This document shows, in pieces, positions 54,233-64,000 of a stretch of DNA of 64,000 bases. Under the pieces are notes generated by a model, which was given only the letters and a program-made list of their open reading frames with translations, was not told where the DNA came from and did not search any database. Within the stretch, counting starts at the first letter, position 1, and every line of letters starts with the position of its first letter. The stretch covers positions 95,323 to 159,322 of the forward strand of contig MU128949.1 of the NCBI GenBank assembly GCA_014904985.1. Direction: 5' to 3'. A program made the position numbers and the translations under genes. This DNA is from Hydnum rufescens UP504 (lineage: Eukaryota; Basidiomycota; Agaricomycetes; Cantharellales; Hydnaceae).

Positions 54233-55353
54233 GATGAATGCAAAAGTTATATTCAAACTGATGAGGAAGATTGATGTGTGAGAGTTCCAGTCAAGTGGAT
54301 CAAGTACAGTCAAGAACACATGACTCTGCCACTTGACTGATTATCTAACTGGGAGACTGAGGCTCATTCCTCATTCTCAGTCTCTGTCAGTACAGTAGGC
54401 TGATGAGGTTATGGCATGTTTTGAGGCAAATCCATCCATCTCAGATCCATGGAATGGACAAGAGAAGATGATTGGCCATGTTCTAGTGATAGCTCCTGCA
54501 ACCCAAATGGTATAGCTAGATGGGCACCAATGATTAAAATGATTCTAGTTGACAAGGTGGAGCCATCAAGCTAGGGGTGTCTGGTAACAAATTCATATCT
54601 GACTCAATTGACTGCAGACAATTAGGAGGTGAATGAGTCAAAGCCTGAGATAAACAGGGACCATTGTGGTATCCATCCTCATGACATGGATTACTCCAAA
54701 ATATGGGTGAAGCCAAGGTTGCACTGGCCTGGAAGCACTGCCATGGACAATTTTTAACTAAATATGGAAATTTTCAGGTCACCTGATGACCTCTTTCTCT
54801 TGAAAACCCTTTCTTACATAAACATAAGAGCAGGCTGGTCAGACACTCTTGGGGGCCTTAAAAGGTATGTCATTTTGATATCTGTATAGTGCCTGATAGG
54901 CTTGTATTATGTTTGATATCAAAAAGTGATCAAAAGAGTATTTGATAGCAAAGAGTTGGGTTTTGAGCTCAAGTTGAGATCAATTTGAGATCAATTTTGG
55001 AACTTGTAGAATTCTGCACTGGCCGACCTGTCAATTACCTAATATCCTAAATAGGTAATTATGTAATCCACCCAAAAAAGCAGTGACATAATCATACATA
55101 ACAATAATAGTATTATGTAATATTAAATTACATAATTAGCTGATGATATAATCAAATATATTATGTAACATGGTACTTAATATACATAATTACCTAATTA
55201 ATTATTATCTAATTAATTACACAATCCAGGTTGCATGACCACCACACCAGCAAGAGGGGGCACCCCTGCCCCAGACCAACTAGAGGGGTGGGGGAGGGGC
55301 TAGAGGGGCCACCAGAGGGGAAGGGGGCCCCAGGGTGTGCACTTAGGGGGATC
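54233..55353. other. No gene; AT-rich tract
   Basis: 54,233-54,410 resembles the flank of the other gag-like copy. 55,020-55,220 is very AT-rich (many TAATTA and TTATGTAA words). Nothing else was recognised. Confidence 0.45.
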
Positions 55354-55640
55354 CTATAATGGGGGAATGACGGGTTAGTTGAAAAAATCAATATTAGTGC
55401 AAAAAGGGCAGCAAGAGGCAGCCCTTTTTGCACTAGAGTAGCTAAAATGCAATAACATACCTTAACACCACACCCCAGTCTATACTGGGGTGTGGTGGCT
55501 TGTCCTGGGCTCTTGGTAGATGGAGGTGGTGGTGTCACACAACTGAAAAAATTGCCGGCAGTTGCCAGTAAATTGAACCTGGGACTCAATGCCGGCAATT
55601 GCCCAGTTTCAAAGGCAAGCCACCTGCTGCTATGAAAAAA
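55354..55640 (-). repeat. Half copy of palindromic module element
   Basis: On the minus strand, hairpin A (55,467-55,497, ACCACACCCCAG paired) is followed by a 107-nt intron-like segment (55,354-55,460, GTATGT...CTAAC...TATAG) with hairpin B inside (55,396-55,434, GCAAAAAGGGCAGC paired). To the right lie core words CCGGCAATTGCC (about 55,594) and a related CCGGCAGTTGCC. The mirror arm is missing. Confidence 0.7.
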
Positions 55641-55779
55641 CCTAAATGCAGTAACTAGATAGACCAATATAATAGGGTTGATTAGATAATACACCATAAT
55701 AACTTTGGATCAAATCTCATTACATAATACAGTGATTACTATTAAAAAAAGCCTAAATGCGGAAATTGAATGAAGTACA

Positions 55780-56190
55780 TCCAAATAAGTGCTGAGCAGA
55801 TCACTCTGAAATTTGGTACATGATTAGAGACTACTTCTATGCAAATTACATCAAAATTTCAGCCACCTTGGTCCAAGGCTTATGGAGATATAAGGCAAAC
55901 AAGTCTGGATATTGAAAATTCATTTCCTCCCCTTCCAGACCAGCTAGAGACTCAAAATCGGCAGGAATCCAGATGATATAATGTACTAATCATGTGCCAA
56001 GAATCAGCCCAATCCATGCACTTTAAGGGAATGAACTGCACAATAGGTACCAGAAGCACTGGAAATTGCTGAAATGCAAGGAGTGTGAGGATCGTTCTGA
56101 ATTTTGGCACGTGATTAGACACTGTTTGGACGAAGAACATATCAAAAGTTCAGCCAGATCCATGCATTAATTACAGAGATATGGGGAAAA
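55780..56190. repeat. Diverged direct repeat, ~300-bp unit
   Basis: GATCACTCTGAAATTTGG... TGATTAGAGACT... TTTCAGCCA at 55,800-55,880 recurs as GATCGTTCTGAATTTTGG... TGATTAGACACT... TTCAGCCAG at 56,089-56,160. The second unit passes into the left arm of the next palindrome. Confidence 0.55.
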
Positions 56191-58062
56191 CAAGTTTAAA
56201 CATTGAATATCAATTTACTCCCCCCACAGACAAGCTATGGACTTGAAATTTAACATGGGGAATGATCATATAATTAACTAACTATGTGCCAAAAATCAGC
56301 TTATTCTGTGTACTTCTAGATATTCAACTCCCTTTTCAGGCAAAAAGAGAACAACAAGCTACCATGAATGTTAAACACTTTCAATAACACCCAAAATAGG
56401 TCAAATGGTCTGGTAATATTATAGCCCTGACTGTGTCAAACAATGGAATCACTTGGATGTGTGGAAGTAGCTGAAATTGAGGGGGAGGTGGAGGAAGATC
56501 AAAGTGCATTACATAAGATGTAGAGCAGGGGTGGCTTTGATATTACACCACTGAGTTAATACATATATGGGGAGTCCACATGCCAGATTTCAGCCCAACT
56601 GGACTCCATTTAGGCAGTTTTCCACAGGTCTCCCCCCTAAACAACAATTTCCTCCCCAGAGCCTTCCATCCACACAATTCCCTTGAAAATGCACACTTAG
56701 ATCATTCAAATGCATCTATACCATCCCTCAAATTTTCAAACTCATGACTCCAGTGTCAGAGTCTCCATAATATTTTCAAGTTTCACTGAAATACACCCTC
56801 CAGTTGGGACACTTCCAGATCTCCAATCACTCTGATTTTTTGTAGGAGACACCCAGTCACCATTTGAGGCTCAGCCAGCCCATTCTAAACACTTTTGACA
56901 CCAGTCACATGACTAGGTTCTTCCCCTCCCCCTGCTCCACTCAGTGATCCAATTTGTATGAACTTTGATGCCCCATGTAGTAGTAGTATATGAGAGTGCA
57001 TGATTCAAATTTCAGGACACTCCATGCAATATTCATTGAGTTATTCAAGAAATATGCTAGATCAATTCACTTTGGGGTCAGAACTATGGTAAATACTTGG
57101 ATGTACCATAGTTCTGACCCCAAAGTGAATTGATCTAGCATATTTCTTGAATAACTCAATGAATATTGCATGGAGTGTCCTGAAATTTGAATCATGCACT
57201 CTCATATACTACTACTACATGGGGCATCAAAGTTCATACAAATAGGATCACTGAGTGGAGCAGGGGGAGGGCAAGAACCTAGTCATGTGACTGGTGTCAA
57301 AAGTGTTTAGAATGGGCTGGCTGAGCCTCAAATGGTGACTGGGTGTTCCTACAAAAAATCAGAGTGATTGGAGATCTGGAAGTGTCCCAACTGGAGGGTA
57401 TATTTCAGTGAAACTTGAAAATATTATGGAGACTCTGACACTGGAGTCATAAATTTGAAACTTTGAGGGATGTTATAGATGTGTTTGGATGATCCAAGTG
57501 TGCATTTTTAGGGCAATTACATGAATGGAAGGCTCTGGGGAGGAAATTGCTGTTTAGGGGGGAGGCCTGTGGAGCACTGCCTAAATGGAGTCCAGTTGGG
57601 CTGATATCTGGCATGTGCACTCCCCATATGTATTAACTCAGTGGTGCAAATATCAGAGCCACCTCTGCTCTACATCCCATGTAATTCACTCTTGATCTTC
57701 TTCCCCCTCCCCCCCAATTTCAGCCACTTCCACACATCCAATTCATTCCATTTTCAGATATAGTCAGGGTTATAATATTATAAGCCTATTCCACCTAGTT
57801 CAGGTTTATTTTGAACTGTTTAACATTCATGGTAGCTTTTTGTTCTCTTTTTGCCTGAAAAGGGAGTTGAATACCTAGAAGTAAACAGAATAAGCTGATT
57901 CTTGGCACATGTTTAGTTAATTATGTGGTCATACCCCATGTCAAATTTTAAGCCCATACCTTGTCTGTGGGGGGGAGTAAATTGATTTTCAATGTTTAAA
58001 CTTATTGTCCTTATAGCTCTGTAATTAATGAACGGATCTGGCTGAAATTTTGATATCTTTTT
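56130..58062. repeat. 1.9-kb palindrome with ~960-bp arms, no modules
   Basis: The centre is near 57,094 (GGTCAGAACTATGG and its complement). The arms pair through CATGGAGTGTCCTGAAATTT, TAGCTACCATGAATGTTAAAC-type words and CAGCCAGATC near the outer ends. The arms differ by scattered substitutions and small indels, so it is not recent. It has no open frame of note and no hairpin A/B modules, so it is a different foldback family from its neighbours. Confidence 0.85.
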
Positions 58063-58235
58063 CACCTAAGTAATCAGCCCTGGCTGTAAGATTATATGCT
58101 AAAAACCCACAAAGCTCCTGTAATAATTCATGCCAGCTTCATGGGATAGCATATGATTACTAATACAGCCCTGGTTGTCAGATTGCATGCTAAAACCCCA
58201 CAAAGCCTGTTGTAGCATTTGATTACTAATATTCA

Positions 58236-58275
58236 TTATTATTATTATTACTTATTTATTTATTTATTTATTTAT
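58236..58275. repeat. ATT / TTTA microsatellite
   Basis: ATTATTATTATT followed by five TTTA-type units. Confidence 0.85.
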
Positions 58276-60277
58276 CACTATCTATATTATTTACATACAT
58301 CCACAGTAGCACAGAAAGAGTAGCCACAGCTACTCCTTCTGTGCAAGTGTATCTACAACAATAAAAAAGACCTTACCTTACACCAGTAAGGCGGGTGTGG
58401 TGCATGGCTTCCTGTGTTTTCATTTCGTCTGTTTCGTGGGTTGTTATTCCCAGGTGTCATATTTCATTCAGTGGACCTTCAGTTCGTGGTTCATGTGAGT
58501 TTCAAGTCAGGAGGGGGATTGTCACTGGTTCTGGGCTTGGATAACAAAGCATTAGTGAAAAAAGAAAAAGAAAAAAAGTACTTACCTTTAAATCACCACA
58601 CACCTACTAAGGCAGGTGTGTGGTGGAGTTCCCGCACTTTCATTTCGTCTGTTTGCACAGGTCGTCATTCCACATGCAGGCTTGGGGTCGCAGGGTTTTT
58701 CTCGGCAGGTTTGGGATCATGGGGTTTGGGGTGGCAGGTCTGGCATTGTGGGCAGATCTAGAAAAATAACAGTGTTAGTTAATGAAAGAATAAATAAAAC
58801 AAGAGGAAAGTTGTGCAAAAGGAGCAGCTGGTGCTGCTCCTTTTGCGCGATGGTACTGGTAGCCAGAGTACTTCAAAATCACCACACCTGCCTCAGCATG
58901 TGGTGCATGGGGTTTCCACATTTTCATTTTGTCCATGTCACGGGTTGTCCTTTGCACACATTCTGGGGTCAGGTTGTTGTTGGGCATATCCCTGGGTTGT
59001 CACTGGGTGAGTTTTCACCTTGATCATGTACAATAAAAGATAAGATTAGTTAAAAGTAAAACCAGCACAAAAAGAGCAGCCTTTGCTGCTCTTTTTGCGC
59101 AGTTGGGGACATTGGGGGGGGGAGGACTCATCTCATATAGAGAACCACACACCTGCTATGGCAGGTGTGTGGTTTGTGCTGTCACTCACTGGGCCCATTG
59201 TCGTCCATTGTCGTCGCATTCATTGCAGTTGTTGCATTCATTGCAGTCATCATGTTCATCATGTTGCTGTGGTTTTCTTTGTCTGACATGGTCCCATTGG
59301 GGCCCTTGTCATTTGGCTGGTTGTCAACTGGTACCTAGGACCAGGGTGTGTAAGTAAATAAGTTCAAAGCAGCACAAAAAGAGCAGCTTTTGCTGCTCTT
59401 TTTGTGCTGTTGTAGCTACTACAAGAAAACTCACCTAGTGACCACACACCCGCAGTGGCAGGTGTGTGGTCATCTATTTCCTTGTTGGGTGGTGGCTGCG
59501 TAGTTGTGAGAAAGAACACAACTCAATGCCGGCAATTGCTGGGATCCAAAAAGCGCCCAAATGCCTGGTGCCATGAGTGCTGTATGAATCAGAAGCAAGT
59601 AGCTAGGTGTATAATAAATAATAAATAAATCATATTTTCCCAAAAAACGAAGAAGACCATGACAATACTCAGAGTTCAATAAGGGATGATATGCTGCATT
59701 GAAAAGTGGATTGGGCAATTTGTATGGTTCAGAATTGGCCCAAATTTAAATATATTGCTGGCATACATGACCCCCTACATGGGCGATTAATTATTTTGGA
59801 CACTCCCTTCATTTTTCAATTTTTCATGCCCTCAATTCCCTAAATAGGGAATTGAGGGCACAAAAAATTGAAAAATGAAGGGAGTGTCTGAAATAATTAA
59901 TCGCCCATGTAGGGGGTCATGTATGCCAGCAATATATTTAAATTTGGGCCAATTCTGAACTGCACAAATCACCCAATCCCCTTTTCAATGCAGCATATCA
60001 TCCCTTATTGAACTCTGAGTATTGTCATGGTCTTCTTCATTTTTTGGGAAAATATGATTTATTTATTATTTATTATACACCTAGTTACTTGCTTCTGATT
60101 CATACAGCACTTGTTGGTGCCAGGCATTTGGGTGCTTTTTGGATCCCAGCAATTGCCAGCATTAAGTTGCCTTACTTAGCAGCTATGCAACAACCCACTG
60201 AATGAGGAGCAGATGGCCACCTAGAAAGGCAAGCAAACAACCACACACCTGCTGCAGTGGGTGTGTGGTCATACAAG

Positions 60278-61844
60278 GTGAGTTTTTTTTAAATCCTAGT
60301 CACTACATCAGTGCAAAAAGAGCAGCAAAAGCTGCTCTTTTTGCACTTCTTTTACTTCTTAACTGACACCCTTTTCTTTCAAATCTAGGTTTGATCTTTC
60401 ATGCAAATGAATAGCAACACAAAAACCCCAACAGCCCCCCATATCAACACCAGGCCAGTAGTAACAGGGATGATGTATGAAGAACCACCCAAGCAAGAGT
60501 CTGCACAACCCAAAAAGCATGACAGTGCATGGATGGAGCAAAATGAGGTACCACACACCCACCATGGCGGGTGTGTGGTACTACAAGATGTTTTTTTTTT
60601 TTAAATTATTTCTTAATTATTTTGTGGCACAAGAAGAGCAGCACAAGCTGCTCTTCTTGCTAAGTTTTAATCATTTAACTAATATTGTTTATTCTCTAGA
60701 TCTTAAGCTCGAACCTGCATGAACACGCTGAGCCTAACCCCGTGACCCCAAACCCACAGAACAAATGCCTGCCCAATGAAAACTCACCATATGAACACCA
60801 CCCACCCAATGGAAACCTGCCAAACAAAGAGCCACCAAACACAGACTGCCAAACACAGACTGCCAAACACAGACTGCCAAACAGAGGCCCACCATACAAA
60901 AACCCCACACACCCACTATGGGGTGTGTGTGGTTATATATAGGTAAGTGTCCTGTGTATGTGACTGCACAAAGAGAGCAGCATTTGCTGCTCCCTTTGTG
61001 CTGGTTTCAAATTTTAACTAACATCTCTATTACTCTAGGACCTTGCCTGAACCAGAAGCCACTGGACGAACACACACCAAACAAGCCCCCCCTCTTGAAT
61101 GACAATCTGGTGGATGAACACTGCCAAATGAACCCCCGCCTGATGAAAACCCGCCAAATGAAGAACCCATGCCAACCACATGCCTGCTGCAGTGGGTGTG
61201 TGGTGTGATATAAGGTAAATAGATATAGTGTATGCAACTGCACAAAAAGAGCAGCATTTGCTGCTCTTTTTGCACTGGTTATAAATTTTAACTAATATCT
61301 TATTGATTTTTCTAGGACATCGCCTGGACCAGAACCTGGTGAATGGAACACATGGCAATTGAGCCCTCCCCCTCCTCTCTTCCCAAATGACAATCTGCCA
61401 AGTGAATAGCCACCAAATGAAGAACCCATGTGAACCACACACCCACTGCAGTGGGTGTGTGGTCCTATATAAAGTAAGTCACCCCCAGTAGATACAGCCA
61501 TGCAAAAAGAGCAGCTTAAGCTGCTCTTTTTGTGCTGGTTCAAATTTCTAACTAACTTATATTTCATTATTCTAGGCCATGATCTGAACCAACACCTGCA
61601 TGAGCCCAGCTGAAACTCCCTAAAAGGAAAGCTGCCAACTAAAGACCTGCCAAGCAAAGCCCCACCGAATGAAAAACCCTTGCAAACTGCACACCCACCA
61701 CAGTGGGTGTGCAGTTCTATATGAGGTAAGTAACACTGTGTACCCCAACAGTGCAGAGCATGAGTATGATCACACAAAAGGAGCAGCACAGGCTGCTCCT
61801 TTTGTGCTTTTTTTTTTTTTTCACTAACATGTTGTTTATCTTAG
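60278..61844 (+). repeat. Right-arm intron-like/exon-like array of copy 2
   Basis: Intron-like segments: 60278-60388, 60588-60699, 60943-61038, 61215-61315, 61474-61575, 61726-61844 (111, 112, 96, 101, 102 and 119 nt). Donors are GTGAGT, ATGTTT (altered), GTAAGT, GTAAAT, GTAAGT and GTAAGT. Each contains hairpin B (AAAAAGAGCAGC paired, or a variant), an AACT or CTAAC-type branch region and a YAG acceptor. Exon-like segments (199, 243, 176, 158 and 150 nt) each end with hairpin A. Their sequences are rich in CCAAATGAA/CCAAACA words and differ from copy 1 exons, although the module layout is the same. Confidence 0.6.
60835..60888. repeat. 14-bp tandem repeat
   Basis: CCAAACACAGACTG is repeated with a 14-bp period about 3.5 times within an exon-like segment. 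Confidence 0.85.
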
Positions 61845-62060
61845 GCATTCTTCTGAACCCACAGCCACACAACCTGCATCAACCCCCCCACCCAAAAGAA
61901 CTGCCAAGCAGAGGCCCACTGAGTGAACACTGCAACCCCGCTGAATGAATGCCACAACCCCGCCGAGTGAAAACCATGACCCTGTGAATGAAAACCACAA
62001 CTCTGCCAACTGGAAACCCACAACCCTGCCAAATGAAAACACGTGACCCTGCAGAGCAAA

Positions 62061-63351
62061 ACATGGGGCCCATAGATAGATGTGTATAATATATATAATA
62101 ATAAATTAATAATTATCCATGAGAATAAACAATAATAAATAAATAATCATAGTTGCTGATAAGCCCATTTGGCCTGTTGACCCACTTGGGGCATTCCCAG
62201 GCTTGCTGGGACCTATCCTGATACCCCCAGCCAAATATATCCATGTGCTTCTGTTCACAGTGTTATTTGAGCTGTGGGGCAGACAGACCTAAGGTCACCC
62301 TCTTGAGATTATTTGATATCAAAGGATTTTGATGCCCATTAGGCTTTTGATTTGATGCAGTTTGACCTACCTATTGAGGCCCCTCTAAGTGGCTGACCAA
62401 GGTGCAAACCATCGGTAGCAGTGGCAAGTGCCAATCCCTGACTCTAAAGCCATTGGGATGGTCCGGATGGTGGGGGCGATGCATTGGGATGTACTGATGG
62501 TTTAGGAGAGAGGCACCTTAATCCTTACTGTGTATCATGCAGTTCAAGAGTTGTGTTGTTTCATCCAAGATTTTCTTTGTAGCTGGGTTCAAGGCTTTAG
62601 GTTGGGTTTACTGATGTCAAAATAATGGCATTCATGGCCATTGGATGATGATGTAAACTTTGCAATGGATACATGAAGAGATGTGTATAAACTGAGCAAC
62701 AATTTCTCATGCTTATTTGATGAATTGCAAAGCAAAGTCTGAGTCAAGACAGAATTCACTGATCCACTGCCTCTTGAACGTAGTCAATCATCCTCTAAAG
62801 ATTCAGCTCTGATTGTCATTATAGCAACACTCTTGATGAGGGCCACAAATATGAACCCTTCCCATCTCCATCTCACTGTCCAATGTCCCCCAAACACATT
62901 CTGGATACTCTTTAGGTGCATGGTCATTCATCCTGACAAACCAGTCAGCCATAATTGTATATCTAGTTAGGCCCTTTTGCCTTGCTTTTATTCAATCTAA
63001 GAGTGGGTTTTTAGGTGGGGGCCCCTGGGGCCCACTGGGTGATTTCATGGCATGAGACAAGGGGCCCCTCTCACCTTAGACTGGGACTTAGAGATTCTCA
63101 GACAATGGCAAGAAGTCACGGTCTTTCAGTCTGACTTAGAGATTCTCAGACTTGCAGGACAGCAGGCCATACAGGCTTATCAGGGATAGTATGTTCCATT
63201 TATAATTATTTATTTATTATCACTATATTATACTTATGCTACCCCAGGTCAGCAGGGTTTCATTCAGCAGTCCCATTATTCTTATTATTTATTTATTTAA
63301 ATACTGTATCTGTGGTACTCAGTAGAAATCCAAAGAAAAAACACTACTTAG
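62061..63351. other. CpG-poor sequence without recognised gene
   Basis: 62,080-62,150 is A/T-rich simple sequence. Degenerate minus-strand frames near 62.8-62.95 kb (WFVRMNDHAP, EMEMGRVHICGPHQE) might be relics of a gene but match nothing I know. Confidence 0.4.
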
Positions 63352-64000
63352 TAGCACCACACACCCACTCTAGCGGGTGTGTGGTACTGTCCATAGAAAT
63401 AAAAGAACACAAAAATTAAAATAAAAACTATCTAGTAGCACCACACACCCGCTTGGGCGGGTGTGTGGTACCGGGGGTGTGGCTTGGCACTTCACAGGTG
63501 GGCATGGGTTGTGGGTTGCCATTGGGGTGGGTCGTTGTTTTGGATCCTAGAATCATAGTGTATATTAGTAAAAAAATTCAAAGTAACACAAAAGGAGCAG
63601 CTTGTGCTGCTCCTTTGGTGCAGTTGTACTTATAGAGGGCAAATACTTACTTTAAAAATTATCACACCCGCCGAAGCAGGTGTGGGGTTCATCCGGGGCT
63701 TCTGTGGCCTCGCGTCGTGTTCTGTCGTTTGCGGGTTTCATTTGGGGGATGGGTTGCTGTTGTTGCGTATTTATTCGGCGGGGTCGTGAGTCTTGATTGA
63801 GGGTTTAGAAGAATACCTATGATAATAAGTAATAAGTTAGTAAAAAAAGAAAAACCATGCAAAAGGAGCAGCACATGCTGCTCCTTTTGCGCGGTCGTAC
63901 TTAAACAGTAAATACTTACGTTAAAAATTATTATCACACCCGCTGAAGTGGGTGTGGGCTTCATCTGGGGCTTCTGTGGCCTCGCGTGTTCTGTCATTTG
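63352..64000 (-). mobile_element. Palindromic module element, copy 3 (left part, cut by window end)
   Basis: Hairpins A at about 63,357, 63,441, 63,662 and 63,933 alternate with hairpins B at about 63,590 and 63,857 (CAAAAGGAGCAGC paired). On the minus strand the intervals have CTAAT/CTAAC followed by CTAG or TAG acceptors, so this is a left arm whose centre lies beyond the window. CpG content is intermediate between copies 1 and 2. Confidence 0.7.

Larger units (their letters stand above)
58305..62060. mobile_element. Palindromic hairpin/intron-like module element, copy 2
   Basis: The core palindrome is centred at 59,844 (GCCCTCAATTCCCTA paired) with ~400-bp arms ending in hairpins A at 59,441-59,470 and 60,240-60,269. 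The core includes AAAAAGCGCCCAAATGCCTG and CCGGCAATTGCTGG, as in copy 1. Left modules (58.3-59.4 kb) carry intron signals on the minus strand (for example 59,335-59,434, 100 nt). Right modules (60.28-61.84 kb) carry them on the plus strand. CpG is mostly replaced by TG/CA (ACACCTGC for ACACCCGC), so this copy is older than the one at 34-37 kb. Confidence 0.82.

Overview
The window looks like a chromosome segment of an Agaricomycete basidiomycete, most like Rhizoctonia/Thanatephorus. This is inferred from 50-100 nt introns with GT...CTAAC/CTAAT...YAG signals, a YAR1-type ankyrin gene, secreted class 3 lipases in tandem, and the repeat repertoire (chromovirus, Plavaka-type DNA transposon, DUF6532-type gene, large LTR elements without recognisable coding). 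No database search was possible; all names rest on motifs read by eye.

Layout. About 1-17,300 is gene-bearing DNA with ordinary CpG content. It holds a broken retroelement gag/RT remnant (2.8-4.6 kb, minus), a spliced YAR1-like ankyrin gene (5.8-6.5 kb), a basic nuclear protein with sororin-like features (8.15-9.37 kb, minus), and a tandem duplication carrying two complete 13-exon lipase genes (10.96-12.67 and 14.47-16.19 kb). From about 17.5 kb onward the DNA is mostly repeats and strongly CpG-depleted. It starts with a casein kinase I pseudogene. A chromovirus (19,408-31,866, target duplication GACCA) follows, whose 5' LTR was split by a 5.1-kb LTR element (19,904-25,011, target duplication CTGCC). 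Then come a giant palindromic element (34.4-37.7 kb), a Plavaka-type transposase remnant (38.0-39.1 kb), and a 10.26-kb LTR element (39,315-49,572, target duplication CCAAA) that appears to split a DUF6532-type gene and itself carries a solo LTR. A solo LTR nested in another solo LTR (52.2-53.4 kb) and a second copy of the gag-like gene (53.46-54.23 kb) follow. The rest is dominated by further inverted-repeat elements (55.35-62.06 kb and 63.35 kb to the end).

The most unusual feature is a family of palindromic elements seen at 34.4-37.7 kb, 58.3-62.1 kb, 63.35 kb to the window end, and as a half copy at 55.35-55.64 kb. From a central palindromic core, both arms run outward as arrays of about 270-bp modules. 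Each module is an intron-like segment, typically 96-119 nt, with a GTAAGT/GTATGT/GTGAGT-type donor, CTAAC branch site and CTAG-type acceptor, and a strong hairpin in its middle. It is followed by an exon-like segment that ends in a second hairpin. In one arm a reading frame stays open through consecutive predicted splices. I do not recognise such an element.

A second notable point is that the chromovirus has an 11-nt sequence just after its 5' LTR that is exactly complementary to LTR sequence 32 nt downstream of a TATA box. This matches the self-priming arrangement known from Tf1/sushi-type elements. All the in-frame stops I checked in its pol frame are TGA, many at apparent arginine positions, and the protease DSG is DSR. 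Both fit decay of methylated CpG.
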